Shown: positions 26,533 to 34,728 of the stretch, one piece after another
Numbering within the stretch: position 1 is the stretch's first letter
How the letters are laid out: each line of letters opens with the position of its first letter
Assembly (NCBI RefSeq): GCF_000313615.1
Contig: NZ_AMZQ01000001.1
Span: 1 to 64,000, forward strand
Source of the DNA: Campylobacter showae CSUNSWCD
Lineage (GTDB): Bacteria > Campylobacterota > Campylobacteria > Campylobacterales > Campylobacteraceae
DNA length: 64,000 bases
Reading direction: 5' to 3'
Program-made: the position numbers and the translations under genes
Notes under the pieces: generated by a model
The model's database searches: none
What the model was told of the DNA's origin: nothing
What the model saw: the letters and a program-made list of their open reading frames with translations, nothing else

Positions 26533-27326
26533 TACTCGTCGATAACGTCAAAAAAGACCGCGGAGCGCTTTTAAAGGTCGCGGACTACCTTTGGGGCGGC
26601 TTTAGCGGCCTTGCGACGATCGCGCTTATCATCGCGCTTTGGCAGATCGGCAGCGAGCTGGGAGGAGAGTTTTTACTCCCCGCTCCGCAGGCTGTTTTCG
26701 TGCGGGCTTACGAGCTTTTGGCCGACTATAAAAACAGCGAGATAAACATCACTCTCGTGCGCTCGCTAGTCGGTGTCGGTACGGCCTGTGCCATCGGTAT
26801 CACGCTGGGGCTGGTTGCCGGAGCGTATAAAAGCTTTGCCGCGTTTTTAAAGCCCGTGATCACCACGCTGCTTTCTATGCCGCCTATTATTTGGATCGTT
26901 TTAGCTATATTTTGGTTCGGGTTTGGAAACGCGAGCACTATATTTACGATCATCATCACGGTTTTGCCGCTAACCTTTGCTAGCTCGATGGTCGGCATGA
27001 TGAGCGTAAGCGAGGAGCTAAAGGAGATGTTTGACGCCTATAAACTAGGCGTTTGGAAAAAAATTCGCCACCTTTACGTTCCGCACCTAACTAGCCACAT
27101 CATCAGCTCTCTAAGCGTCGCTGTGGGCATGGGCGTAAAGATCGTCATCATGGGCGAGCTGCTAGGCGCAAACGACGGTATGGGCGCAAAGATCGCAAAC
27201 GCGCGCGTGATGCTAGATACCACCGAGGTGATGGCCTACGTAGTGCTTACTATCGCTATCATTATGCTTTTTGAGTATCTGGTTATCGAGCCGCTCAAGA
27301 TCACGCTAATGCCGTGGAAAAGGTAG
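26529..27326 (+). CDS. NitT/TauT-type ABC transporter permease
   Basis: The 265-residue inner-membrane protein has about six helices and the BPD_transp_1 coupling loop, seen as ELKEMFDAYKLGVWKKIRHLYVPHL near residues 160-185, where the conserved Gly lies in KLGVWKK. SMPPIIWIVLAIFWFG near 117 is characteristic of SsuC/TauC permeases. It overlaps the binding-protein gene by 4 bases and is followed 6 bases later by the ATPase, so the three form one importer. Confidence 0.9.
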   Translation: MILVDNVKKDRGALLKVADYLWGGFSGLATIALIIALWQIGSELGGEFLLPAPQAVFVRAYELLADYKNSEINITLVRSLVGVGTACAIGITLGLVAGAYKSFAAFLKPVITTLLSMPPIIWIVLAIFWFGFGNASTIFTIIITVLPLTFASSMVGMMSVSEELKEMFDAYKLGVWKKIRHLYVPHLTSHIISSLSVAVGMGVKIVIMGELLGANDGMGAKIANARVMLDTTEVMAYVVLTIAIIMLFEYLVIEPLKITLMPWKR

Positions 27327-27332
27327 TTTGAT

Positions 27333-28022
27333 ATGCTGGAACTTCAAAATTTAGAATACGAAATTTTACGCGACAAGGTCGTGCGCGACTTTAGTTTAAA
27401 GGTCGGCGCGGGCGAAGTAGTGACGCTCTTTGGCGCGAGCGGGTGCGGTAAAACCACGATCCTGCGCCTGATCTCGGGCCTCATAGATCCTCGCAAAGGC
27501 AAAATAATCAATAAATTTAACAAAACCACCTATCTATTTCAGGAAAATCGCCTGCTGGAGTGGAAAAATGCGCTCGAAAACGTACTGCTCGTGATGGACG
27601 AGCCTAGTGAAAAGACCGTGCTACAGCTCTTTGCGAGACTTGGGCTAACAGAGAAAGACGCGCTAAAATACCCTGACGAGCTAAGCGGCGGCATGCGTCA
27701 AAGGGTTGCTTTCGTGCGGGCGATCGTGACGAAGCCTGATTTACTACTGATGGACGAGCCGTTTTCGGGGCTTGATTATGATATGAAAGAAATTTTAATC
27801 GACATCGTCACGCACCGCGTCGAGGAGGGTATGAGCGTCGTGCTGGTGACTCACGACAGGATGGAGGCTGCGCGCATGTCTAGTAAAATTTGCTTTTTAG
27901 CGAGCAAGGGCGCGGTGATCGAGCGCGAGCTGGAGCTTGACCGCACCTTTTCGCAGCGGGATTTTGCCTACGCTAGCGGCGTGATAGACGCAAATTTTAA
28001 AGGAAAAATTTATTATGATTAA
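27333..28022 (+). CDS. NitT/TauT-type ABC transporter ATP-binding protein
   Basis: The 229-residue ATPase has Walker A GASGCGKTTIL near residue 33, a Q-loop in YLFQENRLLEW near 64, signature LSGGMRQRV near 116, Walker B LLLMDEPFSGLDYD near 136 and the switch histidine in VLVTHDRMEA. These are typical of SsuB/TauB ATPases. It ends 8 bases inside the start of the NnrS-family gene, so that gene is translationally coupled to the importer. Confidence 0.92.
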   Translation: MLELQNLEYEILRDKVVRDFSLKVGAGEVVTLFGASGCGKTTILRLISGLIDPRKGKIINKFNKTTYLFQENRLLEWKNALENVLLVMDEPSEKTVLQLFARLGLTEKDALKYPDELSGGMRQRVAFVRAIVTKPDLLLMDEPFSGLDYDMKEILIDIVTHRVEEGMSVVLVTHDRMEAARMSSKICFLASKGAVIERELELDRTFSQRDFAYASGVIDANFKGKIYYD

Positions 28023-29121
28023 CGACTTTTTTACCCATCCGATGAGAATTTTTTTCCTTACGAGCGCGGTTTGCGCGGTGCTAGGCGGGGTGGTGTTTTT
28101 TACGCCCGTGGATTTTGTTAGCTGGCACAAATTTATCTTTTTGCACCTTGTTGCAGCGCTTGCGTATGCTGGATTTTTGCTAACGGGACTAACTGATTGG
28201 ACGAATTTCGGCGGAGGGCTAAAAAAGCACGCCTACGTTATGTTTTCGTTTTTTGCGGCGAGTTTTGTTAGCGCATTTTTTAGCCTGTTTGCGGCACACT
28301 TTTTTATGTCGCTTTTTTGGGCGTATCTGGCCGGGCTTTGCGTTTATATGATCTGGCTCGACCGCAACGACGATCAGCTGGGCGTTTTGGCATTTTTGCT
28401 AGGCATTCTTGGCTTTGAGATTTATTATCTGCTTAGCGGTGAGGAGAAGTTTTTAAATTTACAAATCCATCTGCATGTTATCGCGATTTTGCTCGTATCT
28501 TTTCGCGTTAGCGTGGTGCTCGGCAAAGAGGCGCTAAACCGCGAGCCTGGCATGCAAGACGCGGCCTTTGTGCCAAATTTCGTTTATAAAAACATCGCGA
28601 TCGTTAGCGTTTGCGCGTTTTTGTTAGTTAGTGTGTTTTTTGAGGGCAGCAAGGCTGTAAATTTCGCCGCGATAGCCTGCGGTAGCGCGATTTTAGCCAA
28701 GCTAAAAGAGTGGCACTACAAGGAGCTTTTGCGTCATAGCTTCGTGATTTATTACTACCTGATGCAGCTTTTGCTGGCGGCGGCTTATGTCGGTTATGGC
28801 GCGAGCGGGATTTTGGGGCTTGGGCTGGAGACAAATATGCTGCACGTCATCGCGCTAAACGGCATTATTTTTAGCATTATGCTTATCTTTAACATCGCTG
28901 GCCTGCGCCACAGCGGGCAGGAGCTTGAGTTTTTACGCCTTAGCAAGATTGCCTTTGTGCTCGTTATCGCCGCCGGCATTTGCAGGGGCTTTTTGGCTTA
29001 CGTTTGGAGCGGATTTTATATCCATCTGCCCGCGACGCTTATCGCCGTAGCCTTCGCGCTTTGGTTTATTGATTTTTATAAAATTTTCAGAGATAACGAG
29101 TTTAGCGACGATCCGGAGTAG
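28015..29121 (+). CDS. NnrS-family haem/copper membrane protein
   Basis: The 368-residue protein has about twelve membrane helices. Histidines in helix contexts (FVSWHKFIFLHLVAALAYAGFLLTGLTDW near residues 33-62, LQIHLHVIAILL near 153, LLRHSFVIYYYL near 240, MLHVIALNGIIF near 276) and the final histidine helix match NnrS, a haem- and copper-containing family linked to nitric oxide stress and denitrification. It overlaps the ABC ATPase gene by 8 bases, an unusual tie between NnrS and an importer. The role could be cofactor-dependent sensing or detoxification; function of NnrS remains loosely defined. Confidence 0.85.
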   Translation: MINDFFTHPMRIFFLTSAVCAVLGGVVFFTPVDFVSWHKFIFLHLVAALAYAGFLLTGLTDWTNFGGGLKKHAYVMFSFFAASFVSAFFSLFAAHFFMSLFWAYLAGLCVYMIWLDRNDDQLGVLAFLLGILGFEIYYLLSGEEKFLNLQIHLHVIAILLVSFRVSVVLGKEALNREPGMQDAAFVPNFVYKNIAIVSVCAFLLVSVFFEGSKAVNFAAIACGSAILAKLKEWHYKELLRHSFVIYYYLMQLLLAAAYVGYGASGILGLGLETNMLHVIALNGIIFSIMLIFNIAGLRHSGQELEFLRLSKIAFVLVIAAGICRGFLAYVWSGFYIHLPATLIAVAFALWFIDFYKIFRDNEFSDDPE

Positions 29122-29238
29122 GCAGTTAGATTTTCATATTTATCTTTAAATTTGACTGCATTGTTGCAAGGCGCAGTTTTAAATGGCGTTGTCGGTATTT
29201 GGCATATTTGGTATAATGCGCCTCAAAAAAGGAGAAAA

Positions 29239-29724
29239 ATGACGACGAAAGAAAATAAAAAAGGGGCGGTAAGTGCGATATTTTTGGCGGCGGCGCTGTT
29301 TGTCGCGGGTTGCGCTGGGTATTTTTATTACGGCATAGGTGGGACCGGCATTTTTACCATGGTCGTTGCCGTGATCTGCGCCGTTTTTTGCGTGAAAAAG
29401 ATATTTCAAGTTAGCTTTTTGAGCATCGATGACGACGGATTTTTGGTGCAAAAGGGCGGCAAAAACGCCAAATTTTACTTTAAAGATATCGAAGAGATCA
29501 GCGTTCGCACGGTAGACGCCAAACGCAAAATCGACGTTTTAAACGTAAAATTTAAAAGAGGCAAACTAGACCGCGACACGGCTGATGGCCTCATGCAGCC
29601 TATCGGCGACGACGATGCCGTGATATACGATAAATACGAGCTTTCAAAGCACGAAGTTTTTAAAATTTTAAAGCAGAAATTTGAGGCGTTAAACGCGCAA
29701 AAAAGCGAAAATAAGAAAAAGTAA
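29239..29724 (+). CDS. Two-helix membrane protein with PH-like cytoplasmic domain, unknown function
   Basis: I start this 161-residue protein at the ATG at 29239, directly behind AAAAAAGGAG, rather than at an upstream in-frame ATG that lacks a ribosome site. Two membrane helices (AIFLAAALFVAGCAGYF and GIFTMVVAVICAVFCVKKI) are followed by about 100 residues of beta-rich sequence with a C-terminal helix (SIDDDGFLVQKGGKNAKFYF, DIEEISV), resembling bacterial PH-type domains. The C-terminal tail is lysine rich. I do not recognise a named family. It lies between NnrS and an esterase gene and is probably its own unit. Confidence 0.6.
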   Translation: MTTKENKKGAVSAIFLAAALFVAGCAGYFYYGIGGTGIFTMVVAVICAVFCVKKIFQVSFLSIDDDGFLVQKGGKNAKFYFKDIEEISVRTVDAKRKIDVLNVKFKRGKLDRDTADGLMQPIGDDDAVIYDKYELSKHEVFKILKQKFEALNAQKSENKKK

Positions 29725-29753
29725 AATTTGCGCGAACGCAAAAAGGGACCGCC

Positions 29754-30470
29754 GTGAAAGAGGAATTTGAAATAGCCCGTAAAAGAGTCACAATCTACCG
29801 CATTAAAGCGCAAAATTTAACGCTAAAGGCGGATGATGACGGTTTGCAAAACGCAGGTGCACCGATAGTATTTTATAGCGCGTTTGCGAACGAAGCAGAC
29901 GATATCGCGCGAGCTTTAAGCGAGCTTGATGGCGTAAATCTCACACTCGCGGCAGTGGGCGGACTGGAGTGGAGCTCCGAAATGACGCCATGGCCGATGC
30001 CTGCTCTTTTTAAGAAGGAGCCGCCTTTTGAGGGCGGGGCGGATGAGTATTTGCAAACGCTAACGCAGCAGATCGCGCCTGCCGTGCTGGCAAAAACGGG
30101 CGATGCGGCGTGGCTCGGGATCTCCGGGTACTCGCTAGGCGGGCTTTTCGCGCTTTATTCGCTTTATAAAACGCCTATGTTTACGCGCGTCGCTAGCGTT
30201 TCGGGCTCGCTTTGGTATAAGGATTTTCGCGAGTTTGCGCTGGGCTCGCATCTTGCGGGCAAGCCGGAGCGTGCGTATCTCTCGATCGGCGACCGCGAGA
30301 GCATGAGCAAAAACGAATACCTAAAAACGGCGCTAGACGCCACACGCGATATTGCCGCGCACTTTGAGAGTTCGGATGTCAGAAGCAAATTTGAGCTAAA
30401 TCCTGGCAATCACTATGCAGACGAGATAGGGCGCACGGTAAAGGCTCTAGTGTGGTTAGTCGACGGTTAA
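29754..30470 (+). CDS. Alpha/beta-hydrolase esterase (Fes/IroE-like)
   Basis: The 238-residue protein starts at GTG 29754 behind AAGGGA. The nucleophile elbow is GYSLGG near residue 126, preceded by WLGIS, and a likely acid-histidine end is at SIGDRES near 178 and NPGNHYADE near 219. This resembles the esterase D / Fes / IroE group that cleaves siderophores or small esters. No signal peptide is visible, so it acts in the cytoplasm. The substrate is not evident; a siderophore esterase would suit the iron locus upstream, but that is only a possibility. Confidence 0.7.
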   Translation: MKEEFEIARKRVTIYRIKAQNLTLKADDDGLQNAGAPIVFYSAFANEADDIARALSELDGVNLTLAAVGGLEWSSEMTPWPMPALFKKEPPFEGGADEYLQTLTQQIAPAVLAKTGDAAWLGISGYSLGGLFALYSLYKTPMFTRVASVSGSLWYKDFREFALGSHLAGKPERAYLSIGDRESMSKNEYLKTALDATRDIAAHFESSDVRSKFELNPGNHYADEIGRTVKALVWLVDG

Positions 30471-30680
30471 ATTTAACTCTAAATATGCCGCAAAATCGCC
30501 GTCAAATTTGAAAATTTAGCCGCAACAGAAGTTAAGATGGCGGGCTAAATTTGCTAACGGACGGCGTTAAATTTAAATTAGAAATTTGAACACACTATAA
30601 TAAGGTAAAGTATCGCTAGATGGATTGTGGTCACAACTGCTAACAAAAGCAACGAAAATTATAAAAATTTAGGTGCAGAA

Positions 30681-30787
30681 TTTTTCGCTTAGACGAGGCG
30701 AAATTTGATTTTTAAGCGGAGCGTATATGCGATACGTGAGCGTTAAAAATCAAATTTCAACGAAGTATAAGTAGAAAAAGGCAAGCC
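30681..30787 (-). repeat. Variable-stem hairpin element, copy A2 (inverted)
   Basis: Read on the minus strand, the flanks are GGCTTGCCTTTTT ... TATACTTCGTT on the left and GCCTCGTCTAAGCGAAAAAT on the right, the same as copy A1. The hairpin between them has different arms: GAAATTTGATTTTTAA at 30700-30715 pairs with TTAAAAATCAAATTTC at 30743-30758, with an inner stem CGTAT/ATACG. It lies between convergent genes. The rest of the 30471-30802 gap has nothing else I can identify. Confidence 0.7.
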
Positions 30788-30802
30788 TAATAAGTCTAAA
30801 TT

Positions 30803-32014
30803 TTAAACTTCGTATCTCTCTCCTGGCTTCATCTCTATCATCTCCCACGGCAACCCCTGCTTATTTAGCTCATCCATGAAAGGTTTTGCGTCAAAATTTT
30901 CCATATTAAAGACGCCTTTGCCGCTCCAGATGCCTTTTGTGACCATTAGCGAGCCTATCATTGCTGGCACGCCTGTGGTGTAGCTAACAGCCTGCGCGCC
31001 TGTCTCAGCGTAGCAAGCCTCGTGGTCGCAGACGTTGTAGATATAGACTTGGCGCTCTTTGCCATCTTTTAGACCGCGGATAACGCAGCCGATGTTTGTT
31101 TTGCCTTTTGTGCGCGGGCCAAGGCTCGCAGGGTCAGGCAGAAGCGTCTTTAAAAACTGGATCGGCACTATTTTCATGCCGTTATGCTCGACCTCGTCTA
31201 TGCGTAGCATTCCCACGTTTTCTAGGCACTTCATGTGGGTTAGGTAGCTTTGTCCAAAAGTCATGAAAAAGCGAATTCTCTTTAGCCCTTTGATGTTTTT
31301 TACTAAGCTTTCAAGCTCCTCGTGGTAGAGCAGATAGCTATCCTTGACGCCTACTTTTGGGTAGTCCCACTTAAACATGATCTGCATAGGCTTTGTCTCG
31401 ATCCATTTTCCAGCCTCCCAGTAGCGGCCATTTGCGCTAACTTCTCGTAAATTTATCTCTGGGTTAAAATTTGTTGCAAACGGATATCCGTGATCGCCTG
31501 CGTTGCAGTCAAGGATGTCGATCTCGTGGATCTCGTCAAATAAATTTTGCTGTGCATAGGCGCAAAATACGTTTGTCACGCCTGGGTCAAAGCCAGAGCC
31601 AAGAAGCGCCATGGTACCAGCGTTTTTAAAGTCACTATCCTTCGCCCACTGAAGCTTATACTCAAATTTAGCAGTGTCTGGGTGCTCGTAGTTTGCGGTG
31701 TCGATGTAAGGTATGCCAGCCTTTACGCAAGCGTCCATGAGCGTTAGGTCTTGATATGGCAGCGCGACGTTTAGAAGTAAATCAGCCTTTGTTTGCTTGA
31801 TAAGCTCTACCACAGCTGCTGTGTCGTCAGCGTCGATCTGCGCGGTGTTTATCTGCACGCCAAGGCGATCTTTTATAAATTTAGCGATCGCATCGCACTT
31901 GCTTTTTGTGCGGCTTGCTAGGGTGATATTTGTAAAAACGTCCGAGTTCATCGCACATTTTACGGTTGCGACTTGGCTAACGCCACCTGCTCCGATGATT
32001 AAGATATTTGACAT
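30803..32014 (-). CDS. Carboxynorspermidine dehydrogenase (saccharopine dehydrogenase family)
   Basis: The 403-residue protein has an N-terminal Rossmann motif (ILIIGAGGVSQVATVKCAM) and the saccharopine-dehydrogenase core: PYIDTANYEHPD near residue 115, ALLGSGFDPGVTNVF near 142, and DCNAGDHGYPF near 179. In Campylobacter the homologue Cj0172c makes carboxyspermidine from putrescine and aspartate semialdehyde in the alternative spermidine pathway; its partner, carboxynorspermidine decarboxylase NspC, is at 48689 in this same window. Cytoplasmic. The ATG is preceded by TTAAGGAG. The gene stands alone between convergent or divergent neighbours. Confidence 0.9.
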   Translation of the reverse strand: MSNILIIGAGGVSQVATVKCAMNSDVFTNITLASRTKSKCDAIAKFIKDRLGVQINTAQIDADDTAAVVELIKQTKADLLLNVALPYQDLTLMDACVKAGIPYIDTANYEHPDTAKFEYKLQWAKDSDFKNAGTMALLGSGFDPGVTNVFCAYAQQNLFDEIHEIDILDCNAGDHGYPFATNFNPEINLREVSANGRYWEAGKWIETKPMQIMFKWDYPKVGVKDSYLLYHEELESLVKNIKGLKRIRFFMTFGQSYLTHMKCLENVGMLRIDEVEHNGMKIVPIQFLKTLLPDPASLGPRTKGKTNIGCVIRGLKDGKERQVYIYNVCDHEACYAETGAQAVSYTTGVPAMIGSLMVTKGIWSGKGVFNMENFDAKPFMDELNKQGLPWEMIEMKPGERYEV

Positions 32015-32106
32015 TTTTGGCTCCTTAAAATTTTAGTGATTTTATCCAAAGCTTATATAAAATTTGCTTTTAGTAGTTACAATAGCGCGAAATTTTAAGG
32101 AAATTT

Positions 32107-32666
32107 ATGCGTCAAATTTTAATTTTTTTGCTTCCGGTTTGGCTGTTTGGGATGAGCTGCGAGGAGGCGATGCAGCTTACGAACGGTCACTAAAAATTTT
32201 GCAAAAAGGGCTCGGCAAAGAGTACAAAGGACTAGCAAAGCCCTATCATGGCGTGGCTAGCGCGCAGTCAACACTTGGGAGATACGATGATGCGATAGCG
32301 AATTTCGGCTCGGCGATCAGATGCTACGAGCTTGGCGGCGAGAAGATGCAAAAAGATCTGATGAGCTGCTACGCGGGGATCGGCGATACGCTTTATAAAA
32401 CGGGCGATTTTGAGGGCGCATACGTAAAACACGCCGTTGCGTTTAGGATTTGCGAAGAGGTTTTTGGCGCTGATAGCGTAAATTTGCTGCGAGCGAAGTA
32501 TTATGCGCTGATGGCTGGCGATCTAGCAGGGCTTGGCAATAAAAAAGAGGCGCTGCAAAACTGCGAAAAAGCTCTTAAAATCGCGAATAAAATTTTAGAA
32601 AAAAGTAGCGATAAACACGCAAAAAGCCTAAAAGCAGAGGTGGAAGCAAAGATAAAAGAGCTGTAA
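32107..32666 (+). pseudogene. Secreted TPR protein, frameshifted
   Basis: A signal peptide (MRQILIFLLPVWLFGMSCEE) begins at the ATG at 32107 behind AAGGAAA, but this frame stops after 27 codons. The tetratricopeptide part continues one frame back: from GCT at 32176 it reads AYERSLKILQKGLGKEYKGL and onwards through at least three TPR-like helix pairs to 32666. Restoring one base after 32175 would join them into about 187 residues. So the gene carries a one-base deletion, or the sequence has an error there. The protein would be a small periplasmic or lipid-anchored TPR adaptor of unknown partner. Confidence 0.65.
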
Positions 32667-32682
32667 ATTTAGCGATTGGATC

Positions 32683-32758
32683 TTGAGGCTGGCTAAATTT
32701 ATGCCTCAAATTTGGCTCGGTCGTTGCTACTTGGCATTTAACCGCTTTGCCAAATTTG
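32683..32758. terminator. Overlapping hairpins between convergent genes, including a variable-stem-like element
   Basis: TTGAGGC (32683-32689) pairs with GCCTCAA (32703-32709), and the overlapping CAAATTTGGC (32707-32716) pairs with GCCAAATTTG (32749-32758). The two hairpins share bases 32707-32709 and compete at that edge. AAATTTGGCTCGGTCGTTGC closely matches the element at 22468-22487. The stop codon and last codons of the flavoprotein gene lie inside the second hairpin. Confidence 0.5.
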
Positions 32759-34028
32759 CCGCGCACGCAAACGCAAAATGCAGGTTGTACCCGCCGAGCA
32801 TCCCCGTCACGTTTAAAACCTCGCCGATGAAATAAAGCCCGCGCACGCCATTTACGCCGCAGTCCGCCTCTAGCGCGTCCGTGTCTACGCCGCCTTTTGT
32901 GACTTCGGCTCGCTCGAAGCCAAATGTGCCAGCAGGCGCAAATTCGTAAGCAAATAGCCGCAAGATTTTCGTCGTTTCATCCGCTTTGTACTCGCCGTAA
33001 GGTTTGTCACTAAGCCCCGCCGCGCGCAAAAACTCGAGCGTAAATCGTCTAGGCAGCGGCAGGACGGTGCTGAGCTGTTTTTTGCTTTTTTGCGCGGTTT
33101 CGATGCTGAAATTTGGGCAAAAATTTATCGTGATCAAGCCCTTTTGCCAAAAAAGCGAAGCGTTTAGCACGGCCGGGCCGCTTATGCCTTTGTGGGTAAA
33201 AAGTATGTCGCCTGCAAATTTGCGCGGCGTTTTTAGTTCGCGATTTACAGCGTTTTTGCTCGAGCAAGCTACGCTAATCTCGGCAGGAAAGCAAACCCCG
33301 CTTAGATTTTTAAACCAAAACTCGTCTTTTTGCACGGTAAATCCCACGAGCGCCGGAGCTGGCGTGGTGACGCTGGTGCCAAAGCTCTGCGCTATTTTGT
33401 AGCCGATGTCGCTGGCGCCCAGGCTTTTGTAGCTTAGTCCGCCGCTAGCTACGACAAGGTTTTTGGCGTAAAATTTATCGCCGTTTTCGGCAACAACTTC
33501 AAAAATTTCGTTTAAATTTTGCTCGTTTTGATCAAATTTCATCTCAAAATCTGTCAAATTTTCATCGCGATTTTGCGCGGGAGAAACGTCTAAAATTCCG
33601 CCGTTTTCATCAGCCAAAATTTTCCTCGCGCTTTTTACGCAAACTCCGCAAAATATTTGTGCTCCGCTTTGTCTAGCGCGTTTTAAAAGTACGCTCAAAA
33701 CGTCTTTTGCGCCGCTTTCGCAGAAAAATTGGCTTTGCTTTTGCTCGTTAAATTTTAGCTCGCCAAAAAATTTTAAAACGTCTTTGAAGTCTAGGTTTTT
33801 TAGGATATTTTTGACGAAACCAGCGTCGCCTAGATAGTTTGACGCGTCGATACGGCGGTTTGTGACGTTACACCTGCCGCCGCCACTAGCTAGGATTTTC
33901 TTGCCGGAAGTTGCGTTTTTTTCGAGTATGGCGACGCTTTTACCGCGTAAATTCGCCGCCAAAAATAGCCCCGCCGCGCCAGCTCCGATTATCAAAACGT
34001 CGTAAATTTTGCAAATTTTAGCCATCAT
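32727..34028 (-). CDS. FAD-dependent oxidoreductase, HI0933/YhiN (BaiN) family
   Basis: The 433-residue flavoprotein opens with a dinucleotide-binding motif (DVLIIGAGAAGLFLAANL) and has the family hallmarks SGGGRCNVTNRR near residue 47, VVASGGLSYKSLGASDIGY near 190 and the C-terminal GVRGLYFIGEVLNVTGMLGGYNLHFAFA block. Length is usual (about 400-430). These proteins bind FAD; one relative reduces bile-acid intermediates, but most members have no assigned reaction. Here the final codons and the stop lie within an inverted repeat, so the C terminus may have been altered by element insertion. The start ATG is followed by MAKICKIYD; the alternative is the second in-frame ATG one codon on. Confidence 0.85.
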   Translation of the reverse strand: MMAKICKIYDVLIIGAGAAGLFLAANLRGKSVAILEKNATSGKKILASGGGRCNVTNRRIDASNYLGDAGFVKNILKNLDFKDVLKFFGELKFNEQKQSQFFCESGAKDVLSVLLKRARQSGAQIFCGVCVKSARKILADENGGILDVSPAQNRDENLTDFEMKFDQNEQNLNEIFEVVAENGDKFYAKNLVVASGGLSYKSLGASDIGYKIAQSFGTSVTTPAPALVGFTVQKDEFWFKNLSGVCFPAEISVACSSKNAVNRELKTPRKFAGDILFTHKGISGPAVLNASLFWQKGLITINFCPNFSIETAQKSKKQLSTVLPLPRRFTLEFLRAAGLSDKPYGEYKADETTKILRLFAYEFAPAGTFGFERAEVTKGGVDTDALEADCGVNGVRGLYFIGEVLNVTGMLGGYNLHFAFACAANLAKRLNAK

Positions 34029-34066
34029 AAAACCTTAAAATTTACGCGCGGCAAAGCTAGCTAAAA

Positions 34067-34561
34067 TCAAAAGCTGTTTTTTAGCGCTAGGAATTTTTGC
34101 TCTTGCGCTTCGTCTAGTTTCATTTTTTCGTTGCGATTTACGAAAAGCTTAAAGATCACGTTGTGATCCGCGTCGTAAAAGTGCAGGCTGTGCCCGAGAA
34201 ATCCCATAAATTTAGTGCTTACAAAGCCGATGCTTGCGATTGATTCTTCTTTTAGGTGGCCGCCCAAAAAGCCTGTTTTATCGGTGAAATTTAAAAATCC
34301 TCTCGCTTTTTTAGGCATAGGTACGCTCACTTTGATCTCGATGATAAATTCAGGCGTATTTTTGATGAAAAGCATCTCGCCCCAAGTACTGACTTCTTCA
34401 AAAATTTTCATCAAATTTTCTGCGCCGACTTCCTTAAATTCGTCATCGCCACGGTATTGCAGGATTTCGTATTCGCGTACGTTTAGCTGTTTGGCCGCAT
34501 CGTAAACGGACATCTTTTTATCCTGGAAAAGCTCGTCTATTTGTTTTTTTAGATCGCTCAT
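34067..34561 (-). CDS. Haem utilisation carrier protein, HutX/ChuX family
   Basis: The 164-residue cytoplasmic protein matches HutX/HuvX: an N-terminal helical part with KKMSVYDAAKQLNVREYEILQYR, then WGEMLFIKNTPEFIIEIKVSVP, LGGHLKEESIASIGFVSTKFMGFLGHSLHFYDADHNVIFKLFV, and a basic end. These proteins bind haem in the cytosol and pass it to degrading enzymes or act against oxidative stress. Residue positions around 100-145 carry the conserved GGH, FVS and SHSLxFF-like blocks. It is not next to a haem transporter here; the nearest iron genes are the P19 locus 12 kb away. ATG preceded by AAGGATAAAA. Confidence 0.82.
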   Translation of the reverse strand: MSDLKKQIDELFQDKKMSVYDAAKQLNVREYEILQYRGDDEFKEVGAENLMKIFEEVSTWGEMLFIKNTPEFIIEIKVSVPMPKKARGFLNFTDKTGFLGGHLKEESIASIGFVSTKFMGFLGHSLHFYDADHNVIFKLFVNRNEKMKLDEAQEQKFLALKNSF

Positions 34562-34728
34562 TTTTATCCTTTTTTGAGATTAGATTTTGATAATAGTATT
34601 TAAAAATATCTAAAAATCGGCTAAATTTACATGACAGGCGTCGTTGCGTTATCAAACGGCGCACGAGCCGAAGTTTTAGCGCTCGGCAGTGGATGGGTTT
34701 AGTAAATTTGCACCACCCGCAAAGCCTG

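Noticed and set aside
29152-29238. N-terminal extension of the two-helix membrane protein
   Set aside because: The upstream ATG lacks a ribosome site, and the AAAAAAGGAG motif directly before the ATG at 29239 marks the likely start.
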